Positions 8,164 through 15,804 of a stretch of 43,144 nt of DNA are shown in pieces. Location of the stretch: contig JBIOTQ010000027.1 of assembly GCA_044866075.1 (NCBI GenBank), positions 1-43,144 on the forward strand. Direction: 5' to 3'. Position 1 is the first letter of the stretch; the number at the start of each line of letters is the position of its first letter. The notes beneath the pieces were generated by a model that did no database searches, was not told the DNA's origin, and saw nothing but the letters and a program-made list of their open reading frames with translations. This DNA is from JBASRP01 sp044866075 (GTDB lineage: Bacteria > Actinomycetota > AC-67). Both the position numbers and the translations under genes were made by a program.

Positions 8164-8835
8164 TTAGGCGGCCACCTCCGGACACCACACCCGGGTCACG
8201 CCGTCGAGCAGGCCCCAGAGCGCGTCGAGCGCCTCGGACGCCGCGTTCAACGCGGTCTGCCGCTCGTCGGCGGGGACGGTGCGCTCGAGAAGGTCGCGCG
8301 CGACGTCGGCGTGCCGCTCGTCGACCTCGAGGTGCACGATGAAGAACCGGAGCGTCTCGTCGTCGTCGATGCCGTAGTGGCGCTTCAGGCCGTCGATCTT
8401 CGAGCTGGCCACGGCGGGGACCATCGACTCGTACGCGTAGAGGGCGGCGAGACCGGCCGCCGCGCCCTGGCTCGCGACCGCGCGGAACGTCCGGTCGGAC
8501 GCGGCCGTCTCGGGCAGGGGAGCGGCCATGCGCACGTCCTCCCGGGTACAGCCGATGCCCTCGGCGAACCGCAGCCACAGCTCGGGGTGGTTCTCGTTCC
8601 CCCGTTCTTCGTCGATCAGGTTCTCCAGCAGGTACTGGCGTGTCTCGAGGTCGGGCGTCTCCGAATGAACCGCGGACAGGTACGTGGGGAAGGACAGTAC
8701 GTGCCGGTAGTACTGGCCGGCGTAGCCGCGCAACGCCTCGAGCGACAGCGTCCCCTCCGTCCACGCCGTGTAGAAGGGATGATTCAGCACGTGCTTCCGC
8801 TCGACGAGCGCGTCGATCTCCTTCGTCCACCCCAT
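8164..8835 (-). CDS. CADD-family heme-oxygenase-like diiron protein (putative self-sacrificing pABA synthase)
   Basis: A 223-aa protein of the TenA/PqqC/heme-oxygenase-like fold, closest by eye to Chlamydia CADD, which makes p-aminobenzoate for folate from one of its own tyrosines using a dimetal site. Counterparts of the CADD residues known to me are present at constant offsets: Y22 (CADD Y27), metal ligands E76, H83, E136, H168, D172 and H175 (E81, H88, E142, H174, D178, H181), K146 (K152) and Y135 (Y141). The hallmark strings are DEERGNENH and HLEVDERH. Its stop lies 2 nt before sdhB and its start 15 nt after sdhA, so it is embedded in the sdh operon. pABA synthesis is inference from residue conservation; another oxidative role of this fold is possible. 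Confidence 0.85.
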   Translation of the reverse strand: MGWTKEIDALVERKHVLNHPFYTAWTEGTLSLEALRGYAGQYYRHVLSFPTYLSAVHSETPDLETRQYLLENLIDEERGNENHPELWLRFAEGIGCTREDVRMAAPLPETAASDRTFRAVASQGAAAGLAALYAYESMVPAVASSKIDGLKRHYGIDDDETLRFFIVHLEVDERHADVARDLLERTVPADERQTALNAASEALDALWGLLDGVTRVWCPEVAA

Positions 8836-8850
8836 CCCGGCTCTCCTTTC

Positions 8851-10587
8851 TCAGTACTTGCGCTCTTGCGGCTGGTAGTTCGTGATCGTCACCGGCTTCG
8901 ACGACAGCTTGACCGTACCGTTCGTCTTCCAGGCGAGCGAATGCTTCAGCCAGTTCACGTCGTCGCGCGTCGGGTAGTCCTCGCGGTAGTGGCCCCCGCG
9001 GCTCTCGGTCCGGGCGCGAGCCGCGTGCACCAGGGTCTGCGCGAGATCGAGCAGGAACCCCAGCTCGACGGCCTCCATCAAGTCGGTGTTGTAGGCGCGG
9101 GACTTGTCATGGACGCCGACGGCCAGCTCGTAGCGCTCCTGCATCCGCGCAAGGTTGTCCTCCTGCTCGCGGAGGCCGTCCTCGGTGCGGTACACGCCGG
9201 CGTTGGTGTCCATGGATACCTGCAGCTCCTCGCGGAGGCCGCCGGCCGACTCGAGCCGGGTCTTGTCGAGCAGCTCCTGCAGCAACCGTTTCGTCGCACG
9301 GTCGGGTTCGTCGGGGAGCGGCGCATGCTCGACGCGTTGCGCCTCCTCGGCCATCGCGATCCCGCCGCGCCGGCCGAACACGATGATGTCGAGCAAGGAA
9401 TTCGTCCCGAGCCGGTTGCCGCCGTGCACCGAGACGCACGCGCACTCGCCGGCGGCGTACAGGCCCGGCACCGGGGTGTTGGCCTCGTCCGCGATGACCT
9501 GCGCGGTGACGGTCGTCGGGATCCCGCCCATGGCGTAGTGAGCCGTGGGTTGGATCGGCACGCCCTCTTTCTTCGGCTCCACGCCTAGGTAGATGCGCGC
9601 GAACTCGGTGATGTCCGGGAGCTTCTCATCGATCACCTTCGGATCCAGGTGATCGACGTGCAGATGGACGTAGTCCTTCTTCGGCCCGATCCCACGTCCT
9701 TCGCGGATCTCGAGGAAGATCGCGCGCGAGACCATGTCGCGCGGCGCGAGGTCTTTGATCGTCGGCGCGTAGCGCTCCATGAAGCGCTCGCCGGTCGCGT
9801 TGCGGATGATGCCGCCCTCGCCGCGCGCGGCCTCGGACAACAGGATGCCGATGCCGTAGATGCCGGTCGGGTGGAACTGGAAGAACTCCATGTCTTCGAG
9901 CGGCAGGCCGCTCCTCAAGACGACGGCCGGCCCGTCGCCCGTCAGCGCGTGCGCGTTCGAGGTGACCTTGAAGATCCGGCCGTAACCGCCGGTCGCGAAC
10001 AGGACCGTCTTCGTGTGGAAGACGTGAAACTCGCCGGTCGAGAGTTCGTAGGCAACGAGGCCGCACACGCGATCGCCGTTCATCAACAGATCCAGGACGT
10101 AGAACTCGTTGAAGAACTGGACGTCGTTCTTGATGCACTGCTGGTACAGGGTCTGGAGGATCATGTGTCCGGTGCGGTCGGCCGCGTAAGCGGCCCGGCG
10201 CACCGGACCCTCTCCGTGGTTGCGGGTGTGCCCCCCAAAGCGGCGCTGGTCGATCCGGCCGTCGGGTGTGCGGTTGAAGGGAAGGCCCCAGCGCTCGAGC
10301 TCGAAGATCGAGTCGATCGCCTCCTTGCACATGATCTCGACGGCGTCCTGGTCGGCGAGGTAGTCCGAGCCCTTCACGGTGTCGAACGCGTGCCACTCCC
10401 ACGAGTCCTCTTCGACGTTCGCCAGCGCGGCGCACACGCCGCCCTGCGCGGCGCCGGTGTGCGAACGTGTCGGATAGAGCTTCGAGATGACGGCCGTGCG
10501 GACGTGGCGGCTCGCTTCCAAAGCGGCGCGCATCCCGGCGCCGCCGGCGCCGACGATCACCGCGTCGTAGGTGTGAACCGTGGTCAT
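8851..10587 (-). CDS. sdhA: succinate dehydrogenase flavoprotein subunit
   Basis: Catalytic FAD subunit oxidising succinate to fumarate, 578 aa. The N-terminal dinucleotide motif is VGAGGAGMRAALEA near residue 12. The covalent-FAD histidine is H43 in RSHTGAAQGG. Substrate-site strings FQFHPTGIYG, the catalytic-Arg region APRDMVSRAI and HYAMGGIPT are all present, as is the C-terminal helical domain with ESRGGHYREDYPTRDD. It starts 7 nt after the sdhD stop. The Arg and His active-site residues argue for a genuine SDH/fumarate reductase rather than aspartate oxidase. With the downstream fumarase at 3.2-4.7 kb, two consecutive TCA steps are encoded within 8 kb. Confidence 0.97.
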   Translation of the reverse strand: MTTVHTYDAVIVGAGGAGMRAALEASRHVRTAVISKLYPTRSHTGAAQGGVCAALANVEEDSWEWHAFDTVKGSDYLADQDAVEIMCKEAIDSIFELERWGLPFNRTPDGRIDQRRFGGHTRNHGEGPVRRAAYAADRTGHMILQTLYQQCIKNDVQFFNEFYVLDLLMNGDRVCGLVAYELSTGEFHVFHTKTVLFATGGYGRIFKVTSNAHALTGDGPAVVLRSGLPLEDMEFFQFHPTGIYGIGILLSEAARGEGGIIRNATGERFMERYAPTIKDLAPRDMVSRAIFLEIREGRGIGPKKDYVHLHVDHLDPKVIDEKLPDITEFARIYLGVEPKKEGVPIQPTAHYAMGGIPTTVTAQVIADEANTPVPGLYAAGECACVSVHGGNRLGTNSLLDIIVFGRRGGIAMAEEAQRVEHAPLPDEPDRATKRLLQELLDKTRLESAGGLREELQVSMDTNAGVYRTEDGLREQEDNLARMQERYELAVGVHDKSRAYNTDLMEAVELGFLLDLAQTLVHAARARTESRGGHYREDYPTRDDVNWLKHSLAWKTNGTVKLSSKPVTITNYQPQERKY

Positions 10588-10594
10588 CGCCGCA

Positions 10595-11047
10595 TCACCC
10601 GCCGAGGATCGCCGACTTCCCCTTGGCGGGGTCGAAGGACACGATGATCAGGGTTCCGAGAAGTAGCAGCACGAACGTCACGACGTAAAGCGTGCTCTTC
10701 AGAGCGACGCGCGCGGCGTCCCGACGCACGTAGTCCTCGATCACGACCTTCATGCCGTTGGCGCCGTGAAGAAGCCCCAGGAAGAGCATCGACCAGTCCC
10801 ACGTCTGCCAGAACGGGCTCGCCCAGCGTCCCGACACGAACGCGAAGTTCACGCGGTCGACGCCCTCGCCGAGGATGTGCACGATCGTGAAGTGCCCGAG
10901 CACGAGCACGACCAGCACGATGCCCGAGATGCGCATGAAGAACCACGTCCAGAGCTCGATACCGCCGCTCCCCGGCCGCGTCCGCGCGTATGTCGAGCGC
11001 CGCTCGCCGGGGGCCGCGGAAGGACGCGTCGCGACGGCCACGGTCAC
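10595..11047 (-). CDS. sdhD: succinate dehydrogenase membrane anchor subunit SdhD
   Basis: Integral membrane subunit, 150 aa, with three hydrophobic helices: around WFFMRISGIVLVVLVLGHF, MLFLGLLHGANGMKVVI and LYVVTFVLLLLGTLIIV. The first helix carries the RISG motif and histidines (GHFTIVHI) in positions typical of quinone-site or heme-binding residues. The GTG at 11047 overlaps the sdhC stop in GTGA, so the two anchors are translationally coupled. The first 30 residues are polar and cytoplasmic. The larger open frame to 11470 is only a continuation antisense to intergenic DNA. The length fits the actinobacterial two-anchor type. Confidence 0.9.
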   Translation of the reverse strand: MTVAVATRPSAAPGERRSTYARTRPGSGGIELWTWFFMRISGIVLVVLVLGHFTIVHILGEGVDRVNFAFVSGRWASPFWQTWDWSMLFLGLLHGANGMKVVIEDYVRRDAARVALKSTLYVVTFVLLLLGTLIIVSFDPAKGKSAILGG

Positions 11048-11421
11048 AGGCTCCGGAAGAAGCCGCGGCCCATGAAGTACAACGCGGGGACGGCGAGGAT
11101 CATGTAAAGCCCGACGACGACGCCGAACAGCTCCTTGTGCCGGTCTGCGGCCTTGGGCACGAAGTCGATCACGATGATGCGCAGCCCGTTCAGCGCGTGG
11201 AAGAGCACCAGGAGCGCCAGGGCGATCTCCATCAAGCGCACGATCGGGTTGTGGTAGACGGACACGACACGGTTGTAGAGCTCGGGGCCGAACCCGACGA
11301 GCGCGGTGTCGACGATGTGCGCGAGGAGAAAAAGGAAGACGGCGACGCCGGTGATGCGGTGGAGCGCCCAGGACCACTGGCCCTGGCCGCCTCGATAGAC
11401 GGTGCCGACCTTCTCGGGCAC
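11044..11421 (-). CDS. sdhC: succinate dehydrogenase cytochrome b-556-type subunit SdhC
   Basis: First gene of the operon, about 125 aa, three transmembrane helices. The diagnostic N-terminal sequence is TVYRGGQGQWSWALHRITGV, followed by FLFLLAHIVDTALVGFG. The Ser/Arg of the quinone site and the helix-I/II histidines are in place. Start choice is uncertain: the GTG at 11421 gives a normal N-terminus (MPEKVGTVYRG), while a TTG at 11430 is better placed 9 nt after AGGGGGG. The frame stays open far upstream, but that is the antiframe of the mutase gene. Divergent promoters in 11431-11559 serve this operon and the mutase. Confidence 0.92.
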   Translation of the reverse strand: MPEKVGTVYRGGQGQWSWALHRITGVAVFLFLLAHIVDTALVGFGPELYNRVVSVYHNPIVRLMEIALALLVLFHALNGLRIIVIDFVPKAADRHKELFGVVVGLYMILAVPALYFMGRGFFRSL

Positions 11422-11542
11422 CAGACGCAACTGTCCGTTCCCCCCTGCGAAAACGTGTTCTGTCGCGCAAGAAGCGGTGCGCCGGGGGCCGGAGGGCTGG
11501 TGCAAAGCCCCCGGTCGAACCGGAGCCCCGCTCCCATCTGGG

Positions 11543-11548
11543 ACTATA
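11543..11548 (-). promoter_or_regulatory. candidate extended -10 box (TATAGT) for sdh operon
   Basis: On the minus strand TGC-TATAGT forms an extended -10. It would give a leader of roughly 110 nt ahead of sdhC. It overlaps the divergent box for the mutase gene. Confidence 0.5.
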
Positions 11549-11552
11549 GCAT
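11547..11552 (+). promoter_or_regulatory. candidate -10 box (TAGCAT) for mutase, leaderless
   Basis: TAGCAT ends 7 nt before the ATG at 11560. It shares bases with the minus-strand TATAGT, so the two divergent promoters physically overlap. Confidence 0.5.
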
Positions 11553-11559
11553 TAGCGAC

Positions 11560-13152
11560 ATGAGCGAGGACCCGCGCTCGGACGCGCCGCGCACGACCGG
11601 CTCCGGTATCCCGATCGAGCCCGTCTATCGGCCGGAACACGTTGCGGGGTTCGATCCGGCGACGGAGCTCGGCGAGCCGGGGTCGTTCCCCTTCGTCCGG
11701 GGCGTTTACCGCGACATGTACCGCGGCAAGCCCTGGACGATGCGGCAGTACGCGGGCTACGCGACGGCGCGCGAATCGAATGCGCGCTACCGGTATCTGC
11801 TGGAGCACGGGCAGACGGGCCTGTCGGTGGCGTTCGATCTGCCGACCCAGATGGGCTACGACTCCGACGATCCGATCGCGATGGCGGAGGTCGGGAAGGT
11901 CGGCGTCGCGATCGATTCGCTCGCCGACATGAGGCTGCTCTTCGACGAGATCCCTCTGGACAAGGTGTCGACGTCGATGACGATCAACGCGCCGGCCTCC
12001 CTGTTGCTGCTCCTCTACGAGCTGGTGGGGGAGGAGCAAGGGGTCACGAGCGAGCAGCTCACCGGCACGATCCAGAACGACATCCTGAAGGAGTACATCG
12101 CCCGGGGTACATACATCTTCCCGCCCGAGGGCTCGATGCGGCTCATCACCGACACGTTCACGTACTGCGCGGAGAAGCTGCCGCGCTTCAACACGATCTC
12201 GATCTCCGGCTACCACATGGCCGAGAAGGGCGCGACCGCCGTTCAGGAGGTGGCGTTCACGCTCGCCGACGCGATCGCGTACGTCGATGCGGGGCTGAAA
12301 GCGGGCCTGGACGTCGACCGGTTCGCGCCGCGCTTGTCCTTCTTCTTCGTGGCCCGCGAGACGCTGTTCGAGGAGGTCGCGAAGTTCCGGGCGGCGCGTG
12401 CGCTGTGGGCGACGATCGCGCGCGACCGCTTCGGCGCGAAAGACCGGAAGTCGCAGATGCTGCGCTTCAACACGCAAACGGCGGGGGTCCAGCTCACCGC
12501 ACAGCAGCCCGAGAACAACATCATCCGGGTCGCCATCCAGTCGCTCGCTGCGGTGCTCGGCGGGACCCAGTCCTTGCACGCGAACTCCTACGACGAGGCG
12601 CTCGCGTTGCCGACGGAGAAGGCGGCGAAGATCGCCCTGCGCACGCAGCAGATCCTCGCGCACGAGTCCGGCGTCGACGCGACGGTCGACCCGCTCGCGG
12701 GGTCGTGGTACGTGGAATCGCTGACGCGCGAGATCGTCCGGCGCGCGGAGGAATACATCCGTGAGATCGACGATCGCGGCGGCGCCGTGAACTGCATCGA
12801 GTACATGCAGGACGAGATCGAGCAGGCCGCGTTCGCCGAAGCGCAAGAGATCGAGGCGCAACGCCGTGTGGTCGTCGGCGTCAACCGCTACCAGGAGCCG
12901 GAGGCCGAGCACGTCGAGATCCTCCGCGTCGACGAGGCGCTCCAGCAGGAGCAGGTCGCGCGGCTCGCCGAGGTCCGCGCCGGGCGCGACCAGGCCGCCG
13001 CGAAGGAAGCGCTCGAAGACGTGCGCGCCGCCGCGAAGGGAACCGACAACCTGCTGGTCCCGATGCGCGAGGCGCTGAAGCGCATGGCGACCGTGGGCGA
13101 GGTCTGCAACGTCCTGCGCGACGTCTTCGGCGTCTATCGGCCGAAGCGCTGA
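11560..13152 (+). CDS. methylmalonyl-CoA mutase, catalytic (large) subunit without B12 domain
   Basis: Radical acyl-CoA mutase TIM-barrel chain, 530 aa, ending before any cobalamin-binding DxHxxG domain, so a separate small B12 subunit must be encoded elsewhere. Core strings are KPWTMRQYAGY, GLSVAFDLPTQMGYDSDDP, DKVSTSMTINAPA, GTIQNDILKEYIARGTYIFP and SISGYHMAEKGAT. Counterparts of Tyr89 and Arg207 of the Propionibacterium enzyme are kept, favouring methylmalonyl/succinyl-CoA over isobutyryl-CoA. Positions equivalent to Thr77 and Arg82 read Asp and Lys (YRDMYRGKPW), which is atypical. The ATG at 11560 is chosen for the N-terminal MSEDPRSD and the -10 box 7 nt upstream; the open frame before it is shadow. 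The flavoprotein gene starts 2 nt after the stop. Confidence 0.93.
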   Translation: MSEDPRSDAPRTTGSGIPIEPVYRPEHVAGFDPATELGEPGSFPFVRGVYRDMYRGKPWTMRQYAGYATARESNARYRYLLEHGQTGLSVAFDLPTQMGYDSDDPIAMAEVGKVGVAIDSLADMRLLFDEIPLDKVSTSMTINAPASLLLLLYELVGEEQGVTSEQLTGTIQNDILKEYIARGTYIFPPEGSMRLITDTFTYCAEKLPRFNTISISGYHMAEKGATAVQEVAFTLADAIAYVDAGLKAGLDVDRFAPRLSFFFVARETLFEEVAKFRAARALWATIARDRFGAKDRKSQMLRFNTQTAGVQLTAQQPENNIIRVAIQSLAAVLGGTQSLHANSYDEALALPTEKAAKIALRTQQILAHESGVDATVDPLAGSWYVESLTREIVRRAEEYIREIDDRGGAVNCIEYMQDEIEQAAFAEAQEIEAQRRVVVGVNRYQEPEAEHVEILRVDEALQQEQVARLAEVRAGRDQAAAKEALEDVRAAAKGTDNLLVPMREALKRMATVGEVCNVLRDVFGVYRPKR

Positions 13153-13154
13153 TC

Positions 13155-14528
13155 GTGAAGATCCTCATCATCGGCGGAGGTCCGGCCGGGTACGAGGCCG
13201 CTCTCGTCGCATCGGAGCTCGGCGCCGAGGTCACCGTCGTCGACCGCTCGGGTCTCGGCGGCGCCTGCGTCCTCTACGACTGCGTGCCGTCGAAGACGCT
13301 CTGCACGACTGCGGAGGCCGTTACCTGGATGGAGGCGGCCTCGACTCTGGGTCTGGCGCCGCCGGACGAACCGCCGCATCTAAAGGTCAACCTCGCGACC
13401 GTCTTCGCGCGCATCGTCTGGCTCGCCGAAGCGCAGTCGCGCGACATCGAGAAGAAGCTCGCGGCGGCGAACGTTCGCGTGCTGCACGCGTCCGCGCGGT
13501 TCGAAGGCCCGCGCTCGATAGTCGTGGACACCGACGGCGACACCGAAGTGCTCGAGCCCGACGTCGTTCTGATCGCGACGGGCTCGGCGCCCCGCGAGCT
13601 CGACGCCGCGAAGCCGGACGGCGTCCGCATCCTGAACGCGCGCCAGGTGTACGACCTGCCCGAGGTCCCCGAGCACCTGCTCGTCGTCGGCTCCGGCGCC
13701 ACCGGAGCCGAGTTCGCACACGCGTTCAACCGCCTGGGCTCGCAGGTCACGCTCGTCTGCTCGCGCGACCGCGTCCTGCCCGGCGAGGACGTCGACGCGG
13801 CGCTGGTCCTGGAGGAGGTCTTCGCGCGCCGCGGGATGGAGATCGTGAAGAACGCGCGCGCGGCCGGGGCTCGCGCAACGAACGACGGCGTCGAGGTCAC
13901 GCTCGTCTCCGGCGACACGATCGCCGGGACGCACGCGCTGTTCACCGTCGGGCAGGTCCCGAACTCGGCGGATCTCGGGCTCGACGCCGCCGGCGTCAGG
14001 GTATCGGAGGGGGGCGCGATCATCACCGACGGCGTGAGCCGGACCAACGTCCCTACGATCTACGCCGCCGGGGACGTGACGGGTCACATGATGCTGGCCA
14101 GCACGGCGGCGATGCAGGGCCGCATCGCGATGTGGCACGCACTCGGGCAAGCCGTGTCGCCGATGCATTGGGAAGAGGTCGCGGCGACCGTCTTCACCGA
14201 TCCCGAGATCGCGACGGTCGGCCTCTCCGAAGCTGAATGTGCGGAGAAGGGTCTCACCGTCGATGTGCGCAAGTTGCCGTTCGCCACGAACGCGCGCGCG
14301 AAGATGGTCGGGCTCGAGGATGGTTTCGTGAAGGTGATCGCGCTGCGGACGACGCACGTGGTTGTCGGCGGCACCGTCGTCGCGCCGCATGCGTCGGATC
14401 TGATCTTGCCCCTATCGCTCGCGGTCCACGCGCGTCTCGGCGTCGAGCAGCTCGCGCAGGCGTTCTCGATCTATCCGTCGTTCGGCGGCAGCATCCAGGA
14501 GGCTGCGCGTCAGCTGATGCGCGGGTGA
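13155..14528 (+). CDS. LpdA-like NAD(P)H-quinone/flavoprotein disulfide reductase family enzyme
   Basis: A 457-aa two-dinucleotide-binding flavoprotein. Residues 3-30 are the FAD Rossmann motif (IIGGGPAGYEAA), about 175-205 the NAD(P)H motif (VVGSGATGAEFAHAF), about 300 the second FAD motif (TIYAAGDVTG), and the C-terminal third the dimerisation domain. The redox-active pair is spaced correctly, C38-x4-C43 in GGACVLYDCVPSK. However, the C-terminal His-Pro-Thr of lipoamide dehydrogenase is replaced by SIYPSFGGS, so the catalytic His-Glu dyad is missing. That C-terminus resembles mycobacterial LpdA (Rv3303c), a quinone reductase, which from memory lacks the first cysteine. This one is a mixture of the two states. 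Lipoamide dehydrogenase activity is therefore doubtful. Confidence 0.88.
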   Translation: MKILIIGGGPAGYEAALVASELGAEVTVVDRSGLGGACVLYDCVPSKTLCTTAEAVTWMEAASTLGLAPPDEPPHLKVNLATVFARIVWLAEAQSRDIEKKLAAANVRVLHASARFEGPRSIVVDTDGDTEVLEPDVVLIATGSAPRELDAAKPDGVRILNARQVYDLPEVPEHLLVVGSGATGAEFAHAFNRLGSQVTLVCSRDRVLPGEDVDAALVLEEVFARRGMEIVKNARAAGARATNDGVEVTLVSGDTIAGTHALFTVGQVPNSADLGLDAAGVRVSEGGAIITDGVSRTNVPTIYAAGDVTGHMMLASTAAMQGRIAMWHALGQAVSPMHWEEVAATVFTDPEIATVGLSEAECAEKGLTVDVRKLPFATNARAKMVGLEDGFVKVIALRTTHVVVGGTVVAPHASDLILPLSLAVHARLGVEQLAQAFSIYPSFGGSIQEAARQLMRG

Positions 14529-14532
14529 GGCC

Positions 14533-15804
14533 GTGATCGCGCTGCGCGCCCTCTCCGTCGTCGCCGGCGTATTCATCATCTTGGCGACGCTCATGTCGGC
14601 GGTGCGGACCGTCATCGTCCCGCGGGCCGTCCCCGTTCGACTGGGGCGCCGCGTGTTCCGGACGATGCGCTGGCTGTTCGAGCTCCGGGTCGGGCGCGAT
14701 GCGTCGTACACACGTCGCGACCGGATATTCGCGCTGTACGCGCCGCTGACGTTGCTGGTGCTCCTCGTGGTGTGGGTGACGCTGGAGTTCGTCGGCTACA
14801 CGCTCGTTTACCTGGGGCTCAACCTGACCCCTCTTAGCCACGCGGTGACCGTCAGCGGCTCGGCCCTCCTGACGCTCGGCCTCGTCCATCCGGAAGCGTT
14901 GGAGCCGACGATCGTCTCCTTCACGGAGGCGGCCGTCGGGCTGATCCTGTTGGCCTTGCTGATCTCGTACCTCCCGACGCTGTACGGCGTGTTCTCGCGG
15001 CGCGAGGCCGCTGTGACCAGTCTCGAGGCCCGGGCGGGTGCGCCGCCGTCGGCGGTCGAGTTCCTCGAGCGCCTCTGGCGCATCGAGTTTCTCGACCATC
15101 TCACCGACGTGTGGACGCGGTGGGAGGACTGGTTCGTCGAGGTCGCCGAGACGCACACCTCGTTCGCCGTGATGGCTTTCTTCCGTTCTCCAGAACCGGA
15201 CCACTCGTGGGTCACCGCCGCGGGTACCGTGCTGGATACAGCGGCGCTGTCGGTCTCGCTGCTCGACCGGCCACGAGATCCGCGCGCCGAGCTGACGATC
15301 CGCGCCGGCTACCTCGCGCTGCGGAGGATCGCGGCCTTCTTTCGCATCGGATACGACCCCGACCCGCATCCGGACGATCCGATCTCGATCGCGCGGGCGG
15401 AGTTCGACGATGTCTGCGCGCGTCTCTCCGCCGCGGGCGTCCCGCTGAAGCCCGACCGCGACAAAGCGTGGCGGGATTTCGCCGGCTGGCGGGTGAACTA
15501 CGACACCGTGCTGCTGGAGCTGGCGGCGCTCACGCAGGCACCACCCAGTCCGTGGACGTCGGATCGCTCCGCAGTTGTGACCGAGCACGGGCGGCGCCGT
15601 GTCGAGCGCCGCACCCCGACGGGCGCGGCGCGCGCGTCAGGCGCGCCGCCGGCGCCGGAGGGCGGCCGTCAGGAAAGCAGCGCCGGCCAGCCAGATCCCC
15701 GCGAGAACGGCCCACCCGAGTCCGTTCGCCCCGCGGTCCGCGCTCGCCTCGATCCGTCGCGGGGCGGCGGGACTCGAGGACGGGCTCGGCGTCGGGGTCG
15801 GTGA
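14533..15804 (+). CDS. channel-like integral membrane protein with cytoplasmic domain
   Basis: A 423-aa protein. It has an N-terminal membrane helix (residues 3-28), a basic loop, a second helix (about 72-98), a pore-loop-like segment SGSALLTLGLVHPE near 110-123 and a third helix (about 130-155). A soluble helical domain of about 200 residues follows. The arrangement recalls ion-channel proteins of the two-TM type, but the canonical TVGYG filter is absent, so ion selectivity is unknown. It starts with a GTG 4 nt after the flavoprotein stop. The last 70 residues are a Pro/Arg/Gly/Ala-rich tail that overlaps the convergent gene by 168 bp and probably adds nothing to the fold. I do not recognise a named family. 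Confidence 0.7.
   Translation: MIALRALSVVAGVFIILATLMSAVRTVIVPRAVPVRLGRRVFRTMRWLFELRVGRDASYTRRDRIFALYAPLTLLVLLVVWVTLEFVGYTLVYLGLNLTPLSHAVTVSGSALLTLGLVHPEALEPTIVSFTEAAVGLILLALLISYLPTLYGVFSRREAAVTSLEARAGAPPSAVEFLERLWRIEFLDHLTDVWTRWEDWFVEVAETHTSFAVMAFFRSPEPDHSWVTAAGTVLDTAALSVSLLDRPRDPRAELTIRAGYLALRRIAAFFRIGYDPDPHPDDPISIARAEFDDVCARLSAAGVPLKPDRDKAWRDFAGWRVNYDTVLLELAALTQAPPSPWTSDRSAVVTEHGRRRVERRTPTGAARASGAPPAPEGGRQESSAGQPDPRENGPPESVRPAVRARLDPSRGGGTRGRARRRGR

Noticed and set aside
10990..11559. Upstream extension of the mutase frame (190 extra codons)
   Set aside because: It runs antisense through sdhC and sdhD and would place the mutase N-terminus far outside family length; the ATG at 11560 has a promoter box.
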